64,000 bases of DNA from the NCBI RefSeq assembly GCF_026151205.1, contig NC_087081.1:496001-560000 (forward strand), written 5' to 3'. Origin of the DNA: Bolinopsis microptera. Lineage: Eukaryota > Ctenophora > Tentaculata > Lobata > Bolinopsidae. Positions 20,539-31,000 of the stretch are shown here, piece after piece. Made by a program: the position numbers and the translations under genes. The number at the start of each line of letters is the position of its first letter. The stretch's first letter is position 1. The notes under the pieces were generated by a model, which did no database searches, was not told where the DNA came from, and saw nothing but the letters and a program-made list of their open reading frames with translations.

Positions 20539-23500
20539 AACGCTCAGACCAAACACTCCACCTACTGATCCTAACCACCCTAACAACTCTCTAGCTCTCT
20601 CTCTTCAACCCTCATTCCCTCACTCCTCTTGGTGCACAAAACCATTCTAACCTATGTATGTCCCCCTGACGGGTTCCACAAGCCCAACGGTACATAGTTA
20701 GACGAAAAACAGAGAAGCCTTGATTGCCAGATCAAGGACTGCATCAGTAGCAGCGAAATACGGATATACCTTCTCCCTTACAGTCAGCGAGCTGACAACT
20801 ATCTGACTGTGTCTTTTAGGCCTTGTCACACCACCTTCGCTATTGCATCCGCTCGCCCGTATTCACTGACACATGCCACACCTGGGTTTAGTATGAAGAT
20901 GTACGCATATTCACCCAAGATGCGGAGATGCCTCAGTTTAGCGAGTTGAGATACAACAGCAAACTCACAGGAGCATGGATCAGAATCATCAGTTACCAAC
21001 CTGACACCGTTTCGGGGCTTTAATCGCAATACGGTTTCCTGTCAGGCGCCCCAGCAGTCCACCCTTGAACCACCATCTGATCCGAGAGTCACTTGAGGAG
21101 ACCCGTTAGAGCTCGCAATTGGCGACGAGATAACGTTTATGGTACCTCTAGATGTTATAGTGAACTCTCAAGCTCCAACCTTCCTGAACTCCCACTCCCT
21201 CTTTCTCGATAACAAGTAGATCCATCTGGAACAGTGGGCTGCCTCTTTCCCACTGTCCCGTACCAGCTTCTTCAGCTCTCTTCCCCTAAAACCAATCCTC
21301 CTCGCAGCTCTCTCCAAACTCTGCGCAACCACTCCCCTAGCTCCAACTTCGACTGCGGCATTATAACAGCACCAACCTTCCGCCTGAATCTCAGCCTGCA
21401 GACCGCTGTATCGGTCGAGCTTGTACTCGTGCGATTCAGCGATCCGCTCTTCAGATGGTACTGTTAGCTCCCACCAAATAACTGTCTTTGCCGACCTTGA
21501 GAATATCACAAGGTCCGGCCTCAACCGTGTTTCCACAATCTCACTGGGAAACTTAAGCTGCCCCTCAAGGTCTGACAGCACTATCCAATCCCGATACCCA
21601 CTCAGGATCCCAAAACCACGACTCTCCTTCCGGTCGTCAGTACCTGCTTTTCTTTTCCCAGCAGGAACAAAATCAATGAACTGCCTTCCATCGCCGGCCT
21701 TGTTCTTATAAGTGTTCACTCGGCGATCACAATGGAAGACAACCTGTTCAGAGATCTGCTTCAGAACCTTGTCGTGCCGCCATCTATACCTTCCTTGACT
21801 AAGGGCCACCTTACACCCAGCCAAAATGTGCTGAATGGTGCCCATCCTCTCTTCACATAACTTGCACTTCCCATCCTCATCTTCACTCCACTTGGAAACC
21901 ATAGAGGGGGTTAAGAGGGTGCCGTACACAGCACTTAGCATGAACCCAATAAGTGAGTCACCATACTTAAAAAGTGTATGCCAGCTCAAATCCGTCTTCA
22001 TTACGAGCTCTCTCCACTCACCCCACCTGCTCTGCATCTCCAGAGAACCTACTTGCACCTCCCTCTCTCTTTCAATGTTCTCCTTCACTCTCAGCATAAC
22101 CTCCCTCTCTCTTTCCCGTTCATCCATCCTCTCCCAAGGTTTTTTCCAGTCACCAAAACCGATGCCAACTCTTTTTAGAGGTTGCACCATCCCTCGCACC
22201 GATTCACAGACCAAATCTCTTCTGGCCTCTTCCAGTTCTGTCTCAGGCCTCCAAACTCTACCAGAACGAACTTGGGGCTGGACTGCTTTAATCAGGTCAT
22301 CCTTAGATGTCTGATAGGATTGCAACAGTCGACACTTCTCTATCTTCCATGTATCTGTCAAACTGCTCACCGGTAAGGCCACACTGGATGATTGACTGAA
22401 CAGACAAAGACCACTCAGAGTGTGCCCCACCCCTAACCACTTCCTGAGGAAACTATTGGTATTCTGTTCCCATCTGGTAACTGTTGTGATCGGAATATCA
22501 TAGATGGCAAGAGGCCACTTCAGTTTTGGAAGGACCATGTACTGATATCCCCAGCACTTCTGGAGTCCAGTAAGGGAACTTTCATCGAGTCTCCGAAGAA
22601 AAGTGTTAAGGTCGACCTTGGTTGAGTCGATGACTGATTTGTCATTTCCTTCCACTCTTATCCATCTCCCAAGGAATTTTATCGGCTTCTCTGACACATT
22701 CGGAATCACCTCACCACCCAACTGCAAACACACCTCTTCTCTCTCCACCTCCTCCTCTCCTACCACTACCTCCTCAACCCACCTCACAGCCACTCCCTTC
22801 TTCAACACCAGTGCTCTGGACTTGGAGGACTTTAACTTAAATCTGGACCAGTCCACGTATTTCTGAAACACATTGAGTAACGTTTGCATATCCTCTGCAC
22901 GTGCGGTCGTCAGACAGCTATCGTCCATAAACAGCTTCAGAGTTGGTATCGGTGTGTCATCCTTGATGTACTCAATGCTTCTCGGAACCTTAGACTTTAG
23001 GTGTTCATGCCCAAGGTTCATGCACAAGACAAACAAGATGACTGATATCACACACCCCATGAAGATTCCTATCTCAAACTGCTGCCAGTCTGATGTCACC
23101 GTTCTTGAGGAGAACCTTCCAAATACCCCGGAGAAGTACCGTAGGATAATATTGATAACCTTCTCGGGGACGTTGTAGAAACGGAGGGCCCTGGCAATCA
23201 GAACATGGGGTACCGCTCCGTAAGCGTTAGCCAGGTCAAGCCATACCACACTCAGATCCTTCTTCTTGACCTTTGCCTCCTTCAGTACCTCCCACATGGC
23301 ACCAAAATGCTCCGTGCACCCACGGACGCCTGGCACACCACCCTTCTGTATAGAGAGGTCTACATATCCATTCGAGACAACAAAGCTGGTCAACCTCTTC
23401 GCCAGGATTGCCAAATAAATCTTCCCTTGAATGTTACCCAGGGAAATAGGCCGTCCTGAACTTGGTGAAAAGTCGCCATCCGCCTTTGGGATGTAGACAC

Positions 23501-24840
23501 CCTCGAAATACCTACAATTGTCAGGATATTCTTCTAACTTATATCCAGTTCTTAACAGGTCCCAGAGATTCTTGGCAATACCAGGACATCTCTTGTACAC
23601 TGTGTACGGGATCCCGTTGTTACCCGGGGCACTCTTGCTCCTTGCCTTCTTTACAACCTCCTCAAACTCCTTCTTGGATACCGTTGTGAGGTCAAAGGCA
23701 ACAGAGGGTTCAGGAGCACACTCAGGCAGACCCTCAAGTATACCAAGGGGCTGCTGTCGGGCTGGATCTCCGTACGTTCTGGCCAAGTGATCATCTAGCT
23801 CCTCCTTTGAACACTTAAGCTCCCCCACTGGACTTGGATTTAGCACTCCCTTGACTGTCTTGAAAGGGTCGCGTCCAAAATCCCCTCTAACTCTCCTTAT
23901 CTCTCTCTGCTTCTGTCTCCTTTTCTCAGCCCTCCTCAACTTCATCAAACGACCAGCCAACACTCTCAATAATGCCTCATAACCATCCTTCTCTATCTCA
24001 CTCCTTGCCTTCCTTTTCTTCCTCCTCAACTGCTTCCTCTTTTCAATCAGGCTGTCAATCTCCTCCTTTCGCCTGTTCTTAAAGCTCATGGACTTCTTTC
24101 CACTACCAGCACCTACTTCAACAATACCAAACAACTTGACACCCTCGTCGTACACTACATCACAATGACTCACCATCTTCTCTTGAAATGGTTTCCGCTT
24201 GAGAACCACTGCAAACTTCTCTACCACACACTCATCAAACTTACTCCATCGACCATCATTGGACGCCGGCCACTTCACCTTGTCTCTTTTGCTAGCAGGT
24301 GGTTCGACTGAAATTCTCTTGTCAAGGAGAGCCCGGATATCTCTAGCACTGTGGTTGTTTTCCTGGCTAGATACCTCCGTCGAAGTTACAGGCATACTGC
24401 CAGCCGACGACTCCCCTTCCCAAATGCACTTCATTCGACCCCGATGGATATTCCTGCCTTTGACTGTGTCAAACCGACGTCCACATACACAGATACAACT
24501 CTGTCCCTCTCCTGCTTCAACCGTCGAGGACTCTCGACTACCTAAATTTGTCCTTTTCCGGAGTACAGGTAAGTGGAGGGATGCCTACAAAGCCTTTATT
24601 GTTAACCCGGGCAACTCGTCTCTAAATAAAGACTCCCGGGGCCTTAGAGAAGCAGGAGGCGTGGTACCGATGTAGGCTGAGGTAGCCACTTTTATGACCC
24701 CGTCTGACTTCTCTATTGCAGATCCGCTGCAGGCTCCGACCACTACCCAACCTAAAGACCAAAACCAGGCATACTATCTGTCTTATCATATGGGTCTTAC
24801 CCCATGGTAGCTGGCCTATCCCAGCAGTATTCAACAAAGC
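20539..24840 (-). mobile_element. Full-length RLE-type non-LTR retrotransposon (Utopia-like)
   Basis: A 4302-bp insertion on the minus strand, bounded by identical 59-bp direct repeats. It has a 5' UTR of about 250 bp, one long ORF with an N-terminal zinc finger, RT, CCHC knuckle and restriction-like endonuclease, and a 3' UTR of about 630 bp. It lies 67 bp upstream of the first base of a U2 snRNA sequence. Elements of the Utopia lineage are known to target U2 genes, so placement there is an inference from protein architecture plus target. The ORF is intact, so the element may be active. Confidence 0.8.
21168..24584 (-). CDS. Retrotransposon polyprotein: zinc finger, RT, CCHC, RLE
   Basis: The frame has its first Met at 24434 (1088 codons with no stop) but stays open upstream to a stop at 24585-24587. 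That upstream part holds a zinc finger, CVCGRRFDTVKGRNIHRGRM followed by KC, so translation probably begins before the Met, perhaps without AUG as in R2. RT motifs, numbered from the Met: RPISLGNIQGK about 328, WLDLANAYGAVPH about 398, catalytic FMDD 502-505 (Met in place of the usual Ala), FLGRW later. A CX2CX8HX4C knuckle starts about 857. The restriction-like endonuclease follows, with RPDLVIF about 972 and WWELTVP about 986. These elements nick a target and reverse transcribe from it. No frame damage is seen. Confidence 0.9.
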   Translation of the reverse strand, partial: ASLHLPVLRKRTNLGSRESSTVEAGEGQSCICVCGRRFDTVKGRNIHRGRMKCIWEGESSAGSMPVTSTEVSSQENNHSARDIRALLDKRISVEPPASKRDKVKWPASNDGRWSKFDECVVEKFAVVLKRKPFQEKMVSHCDVVYDEGVKLFGIVEVGAGSGKKSMSFKNRRKEEIDSLIEKRKQLRRKKRKARSEIEKDGYEALLRVLAGRLMKLRRAEKRRQKQREIRRVRGDFGRDPFKTVKGVLNPSPVGELKCSKEELDDHLARTYGDPARQQPLGILEGLPECAPEPSVAFDLTTVSKKEFEEVVKKARSKSAPGNNGIPYTVYKRCPGIAKNLWDLLRTGYKLEEYPDNCRYFEGVYIPKADGDFSPSSGRPISLGNIQGKIYLAILAKRLTSFVVSNGYVDLSIQKGGVPGVRGCTEHFGAMWEVLKEAKVKKKDLSVVWLDLANAYGAVPHVLIARALRFYNVPEKVINIILRYFSGVFGRFSSRTVTSDWQQFEIGIFMGCVISVILFVLCMNLGHEHLKSKVPRSIEYIKDDTPIPTLKLFMDDSCLTTARAEDMQTLLNVFQKYVDWSRFKLKSSKSRALVLKKGVAVRWVEEVVVGEEEVEREEVCLQLGGEVIPNVSEKPIKFLGRWIRVEGNDKSVIDSTKVDLNTFLRRLDESSLTGLQKCWGYQYMVLPKLKWPLAIYDIPITTVTRWEQNTNSFLRKWLGVGHTLSGLCLFSQSSSVALPVSSLTDTWKIEKCRLLQSYQTSKDDLIKAVQPQVRSGRVWRPETELEEARRDLVCESVRGMVQPLKRVGIGFGDWKKPWERMDEREREREVMLRVKENIEREREVQVGSLEMQSRWGEWRELVMKTDLSWHTLFKYGDSLIGFMLSAVYGTLLTPSMVSKWSEDEDGKCKLCEERMGTIQHILAGCKVALSQGRYRWRHDKVLKQISEQVVFHCDRRVNTYKNKAGDGRQFIDFVPAGKRKAGTDDRKESRGFGILSGYRDWIVLSDLEGQLKFPSEIVETRLRPDLVIFSRSAKTVIWWELTVPSEERIAESHEYKLDRYSGLQAEIQAEGWCCYNAAVEVGARGVVAQSLERAARRIGFRGRELKKLVRDSGKEAAHCSRWIYLLSRKREWEFRKVGA

Positions 24841-24899
24841 AGAGTTGAGACACAGTTAATAAACTGCGGAGTGACTAAAATGCTATACAGCAAAAACAG
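24841..24899 (+). repeat. 59-bp direct repeat (right), U2 5' flank
   Basis: Same 59 bp as 20480-20538. Eight bases separate it from the first base of the U2 sequence, so it is probably the natural promoter-proximal flank of that U2 copy. It may contain a snRNA proximal element, which I cannot assign. Confidence 0.8.
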
Positions 24900-24907
24900 C
24901 AAAAAAC

Positions 24908-25003
24908 ATCGCTTCTCGGCCTTTTGGCTAAGATCAAGTGTAGTATCTGTTCTTATCAGTTTAATATCTGATACGCTACTCATCGAGTAGCTTCAATATT
25001 AAA
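24908..25003 (+). ncRNA. U2 snRNA 5' fragment (3'-truncated)
   Basis: The first 68 bases match the conserved animal U2 5' end, from ATCGCTTCTCGGCC through the branch-point-recognition segment GTGTAGTATCTG to AATATCTGATACG. Then CTACTC-ATC-GAGTAG forms stem-loop IIb with different but paired bases, and CAATATTAAA begins the Sm-site region. At 25004 the sequence switches to the 57-bp minisatellite, losing the Sm site remainder and stem-loops III and IV. It cannot make a functional U2. U2 base-pairs with the intron branch site in the spliceosome. Confidence 0.93.
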
Positions 25004-28000
25004 GAGAAAGAGAAAGGGATATAAACTAAAGATATACAGAAGTATGGAGTTAGAGAGGGCGAGAAAGAGAAAGGGATATAAACTAAAGATATACAGAAGT
25101 ATGGAGTTAGAGAGGGCGAGAAAGAGAAAGGGATATAAACTAAAGATATACAGAAGTATGGAGTTAGAGAGGGCGAGAAAGAGAAAGGGATATAAACTAA
25201 AGATATACAGAAGTATGGAGTTAGAGAGGGCGAGAAAGAGAAAGAGATACAAACTAAAGATATACAGAAGTATGGAGTTAGAGAGGGCGAGAAAGAGAAA
25301 GAGATATAAACTAAAGATATACAGAAGTATGGAGTTAGAGAGGGCGAGAAAGAGAAAGGGGTATAAACTAAAGATATACAGAAGTATGGAGTTAGAGAGG
25401 GCGGGAAAGAGAAAGGGATATAAACTAAAGATATACAGAAGTATGGAGTTAGAGAGGGCGAGAAAGAGAAAGAGATATAAACTAAAGATATACAGAAGTA
25501 TGGAGTTAGAGAGGGCGAGAAAGAGAAAGGGATATAAACTAAAGATATACAGAAGTATGGAGTTAGAGAGGGCGAGAAAGAGAAAGGGATATAAACTAAA
25601 GATTATATACAGAAGTATGGAGTTAGAGAGGGTAGAAAGAGAAAGGGATATAAACTAAAGATATACAGAAGTATGGAGTTAGAGAGAAAGAGAAAGGGAT
25701 ATAAACTAAAGATATACAGAAGTATGGAGTTAGAGAGGGCGGGAAAGAGAAAGGGATATAAACTAAAGATATACAGAAGTATGGAGTTAGAGAGGGCGGG
25801 AAAGAGAAAGGGATATAAACTAAAGATATACAGAAGTATGGAGTTAGAGAGGGCGAGAAAGAGAAAGGGATATAAACTAAAGATATACAGAAGTATGGAG
25901 TTAGAGAAAGGGATATAAACTAAAGATATACAGAAGTATGGAGTTAGAGAGGGCGGGAAAGAGAAAGGGATATAAACTAAAGATATACAGAAGTATGGAG
26001 TTAGAGAGGGCGAGAAAGAGAAAGGGATATAAACTAAAGATATACAGAAGTATGGAGTTAGAGAGGGCGAGAAAGAGAAAGAGATATAAACTAAAGATAT
26101 ACAGAAGTATGGAGTTAGAGAAAGGGATATAAACTAAAGATATACAGAAGTATGGAGTTAGAGAGGGCGGGAAAGAGAAAGGGATATAAACTAAAGATAT
26201 ACAGAAGTATGGAGTTAGAGAGGGCGAGAAAGAGAAAGAGATATAAACTAAAGATATACAGAAGTATGGAGTTAGAGAGGGCGAGAAAGAGAAAGAGATA
26301 TAAACTAAAGATATACAGAAGTATGGAGTTAGAGAGGGCGAGAAAGAGAAAGGGATATAAACTAAAGATATACAGAAGTATGGAGTTAGAGAGGGCGAGA
26401 AAGAGAAAGGGATATAAACTAAAGATATACAGAAGTATGGAGTTAGAGAAAGGGATATAAACTAAAGATATACAGAAGTATGGAGTTAGAGAGGGCGGGA
26501 AAGAGAAAGGGATATAAACTAAAGATATACAGAAGTATGGAGTTAGAGAGGGCGAGAAAGAGAAAGGGATATAAACTAAAGATATACAGAAGTATGGAGT
26601 TAGAGAGGGCGAGAAAGAGAAAGAGATATAAACTAAAGATATACAGAAGTATGGAGTTAGAGAGGGCGAGAAAGAGAAAGGGATATAAACTAAAGATATA
26701 CAGAAGTATGGAGTTAGAGAGGGCGAGAAAGAGAAAGGGATATAAACTAAAGATATACAGAAGTATGGAGTTAGAGAAAGGGATATAAACTAAAGATATA
26801 CAGAAGTATGGAGTTAGAGAGGGCGGGAAAGAGAAAGGGATATAAACTAAAGATATACAGAAGTATGGAGTTAGAGAGGGCGAGAAAGAGAAAGGGATAT
26901 AAACTAAAGATATACAGAAGTATGGAGTTAGAGAGGGCGAGAAAGAGAAAGGGATATAAACTAAAGATATACAGAAGTATGGAGTTAGAGAAAGGGATAT
27001 AAACTAAAGATATACAGAAGTATGGAGTTAGAGAGGGCGGGAAAGAGAAAGGGATATAAACTAAAGATATACAGAAGTATGGAGTTAGAGAGGGCGAGAA
27101 AGAGAAAGGGATATAAACTAAAGATATACAGAAGTATGGAGTTAGAGAGGGCGAGAAAGAGAAAGAGATATAAACTAAAGATATACAGAAGTATGGAGTT
27201 AGAGAGGGCGAGAAAGAGAAAGGGATATAAACTAAAGATATACAGAAGTATGGAGTTAGAGAGGGTAGAAAGAGAAAGAGATATAAACTAAAGATATACA
27301 GAAGTATGGAGTTAGAGAGGGCGGGAAAGAGAAAGGGATATAAACTAAAGATATACAGAAGTATGGAGTTAGAGAGGGCGAGAAAGAGAAAGGGGTATAA
27401 ACTAAAGATATACAGAAGTATGGAGTTAGAGAAAGGGATATAAACTAAAGATATACAGAAGTATGGAGTTAGAGAGGGCGGGAAAGAGAAAGGGATATAA
27501 ACTAAAGATATACAGAAGTATGGAGTTAGAGAGGGCGAGAAAGAGAAAGAGATATAAACTAAAGATATACAGAAGTATGGAGTTAGAGAGGGCGAGAAAG
27601 AGAAAGAGATATAAACTAAAGATATACAGAAGTATGGAGTTAGAAAGGGCGAGAAAGAGAAAGGGATATAAACTAAAGATATACAGAAGTATGGAGTTAG
27701 AGAGGGCGAGAAAGAGAAAGGGATATAAACTAAAGATATACAGAAGTATGGAGTTAGAGAAAGGGATATAAACTAAAGATATACAGAAGTATGGAGTTAG
27801 AGAGGGCGGGAAAGAGAAAGGGATATAAACTAAAGATATACAGAAGTATGGAGTTAGAGAGGGCGAGAAAGAGAAAGAGATATAAACTAAAGATATACAG
27901 AAGTATGGAGTTAGAGAGGGCGAGAAAGAGAAAGAGATATAAACTAAAGATATACAGAAGTATGGAGTTAGAGAGGGCGAGAAAGAGAAAGGGATATAAA

Positions 28001-31000
28001 CTAAAGATATACAGAAGTATGGAGTTAGAGAGGGCGAGAAAGAGAAAGAGATATAAACTAAAGATATACAGAAGTATGGAGTTAGAGAGGGCGAGAAAGA
28101 GAAAGGGATATAAACTAAAGATATACAGAAGTATGGAGTTAGAGAGGGCGAGAAAGAGAAAGGGATATAAACTAAAGATATACAGAAGTATGGAGTTAGA
28201 GAGGGCGAGAAAGAGAAAGAGATATAAACTAAAGATATACAGAAGTATGGAGTTAGAGAGGGCGAGAAAGAGAAAGGGATATAAACTAAAGATATACAGA
28301 AGTATGTAGTTAGAGAGGGCGAGACAGAGAAAGGGATATAAACTAAAGATATACAGAAGTATGGAGTTAGAGAGGGCGAGAAAGAGAAAGGGATATAAAC
28401 TAAAGATATACAGAAGTATGGAGTTAGAGAGGGCGAGAAAGAGAAAGAGATATAAACTAAAGATATACAGAAGTATGGAGTTAGAGAGGGCGAGAAAGAG
28501 AAAGGGATATAAACTAAAGATATACAGAAGTATGGAGTTAGAGAGGGCGAGAAAGAGAAAGGGGTATAAACTAAAGATATACAGAAGTATGGAGTTAGAG
28601 AGGGCGAGAAAGAGAAAGAGATATAAACTAAAGATATACAGAAGTATGGAGTTAGAGAGGGCGAGAAAGAGAAAAGGATATAAACTAAAGATATACAGAA
28701 GTATGGAGTTAGAGAAAGGGATATAAACTAAAGATATACAGAAGTATGGAGTTAGAGAGGGTAGAAAGAGAAAGAGATATAAACTAAAGATATACAGAAG
28801 TATGGAGTTAGAGAAAGGGATATAAACTAAAGATATACAGAAGTATGGAGTTAGAGAGGGCGAGAAAGAGAAAGGGATATAAACTAAAGATATACAGAAG
28901 TATGGAGTTAGAGAGGGCGAGAAAGAGAAAGAGATATAAACTAAAGATATACAGAAGTATGGAGTTAGAGAGGGCGAGAAAGAGAAAGAGATATAAACTA
29001 AAGATATACAGAAGTATGGAGTTAGAGAGGGCGAGAAAGAGAAAGGGATATAAACTAAAGATATACAGAAGTATGGAGTTAGAGAGGGCGAGAAAGAGAA
29101 AGGGATATAAACTAAAGATATACAGAAGTATGGAGTTAGAGAAAGGGATATAAACTAAAGATATACAGAAGTATGGAGTTAGAGAGGGCGGGAAAGAGAA
29201 AGGGATATAAACTAAAGATATACAGAAGTATGGAGTTAGAGAGGGCGAGAAAGAGAAAGAGATATAAACTAAAGATATACAGAAGTATGGAGTTAGAGAG
29301 GGCGAGAAAGAGAAAGAGATATAAACTAAAGATATACAGAAGTATGGAGTTAGAGAGGGCGAGAAAGAGAAAGGGATATAAACTAAAGATATACAGAAGT
29401 ATGGAGTTAGAGAGGGCGAGAAAGAGAAAGAGATATAAACTAAAGATATACAGAAGTATGGAGTTAGAGAGGGCGAGAAAGAGAAAGGGATATAAACTAA
29501 AGATATACAGAAGTATGGAGTTAGAGAGGGCGAGAAAGAGAAAGGGATATAAACTAAAGATATACAGAAGTATGGAGTTAGAGAGGGCGAGAAAGAGAAA
29601 GAGATATAAACTAAAGATATACAGAAGTATGGAGTTAGAGAGGGCGAGAAAGAGAAAGGGATATAAACTAAAGATATACAGAAGTATGGAGTTAGAGAGG
29701 GCGAGAAAGAGAAAGGGATATAAACTAAAGATATACAGAAGTATGGAGTTAGAGAGGGCGAGAAAGAGAAAGAGATATAAACTAAAGATATACAGAAGTA
29801 TGGAGTTAGAGAGGGCGAGAAAGAGAAAGGATATAAACTAAAGATATACAGAAGTATGGAGTTAGAGAAAGGGATATAAACTAAAGATATACAGAAGTAT
29901 GGAGTTAGAGAGGGTAGAAAGAGAAAGAGATATAAACTAAAGATATACAGAAGTATGGAGTTAGAGAAAGGGATATAAACTAAAGATATACAGAAGTATG
30001 GAGTTAGAGAGGGCGAGAAAGAGAAAGGGATATAAACTAAAGATATACAGAAGTATGGAGTTAGAGAGGGCGAGAAAGAGAAAGAGATATAAACTAAAGA
30101 TATACAGAAGTATGGAGTTAGATAGGGCGAGAAAGAGAAAGGGATATAAACTAAAGATATACAGAAGTATGGAGTTAGAGAGGGCGGGAAAGAGAAAGGG
30201 ATATAAACTAAAGATATACAGAAGTATGGAGTTAGAGAGGGCGAGAAAGAGAAAGGGATATAAACTAAAGATATACAGAAGTATGGAGTTAGAGAGGGCG
30301 AGAAAGAGAAAGAGATATAAACTAAAGATATACAGAAGTATGAGTTAGAGAGGGCGAGAAAGAGAAAGGGATATAAACTAAAGATATACAGAAGTATGGA
30401 GTTAGAGAGGGCGAGAAAGAGAAAGGGATATAAACTAAAGATATACAGAAGTATGGAGTTAGAGAGGGCGAGAAAGAGAAAGAGATATAAACTAAAGATA
30501 TACAGAAGTATGGAGTTAGAGAGGGCGAGAAAGAGAAAGGGATATAAACTAAAGATATACAGAAGTATGGAGTTAGAGAAAGGGATATAAACTAAAGATA
30601 TACAGAAGTATGGAGTTAGAGAGGGCGAGAAAGAGAAAGGGGTATAAACTAAAGATATACAGAAGTATGGAGTTAGAGAGGGCGAGAAAGAGAAAGAGAT
30701 ATAAACTAAAGATATACAGAAGTATGGAGTTAGAGAGGGCGAGAAAGAGAAAGGGATATAAACTAAAGATATACAGAAGTATGGAGTTAGAGAGGGCGAG
30801 AAAGAGAAAGAGATATAAACTAAAGATATACAGAAGTATGGAGTTAGAGAGGGCGAGAAAGAGAAAGGGATATAAACTAAAGATATACAGAAGTATGGAG
30901 TTAGAGAGGGCGAGAAAGAGAAAGGGATATAAACTAAAGATATACAGAAGTATGGAGTTAGAGAGGGCGAGAAAGAGAAAGAGATATAAACTAAAGATAT

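Noticed and set aside
19914..20586. Minus-strand hydrophobic repeat proteins (FSLYLFLFLALSNSILLYIF type)
   Set aside because: Reverse-strand shadows of the 57-bp minisatellite.
21234..24675. Many plus-strand frames opposite the retrotransposon
   Set aside because: Shadows of the 1088-codon minus-strand ORF; none carries a motif.
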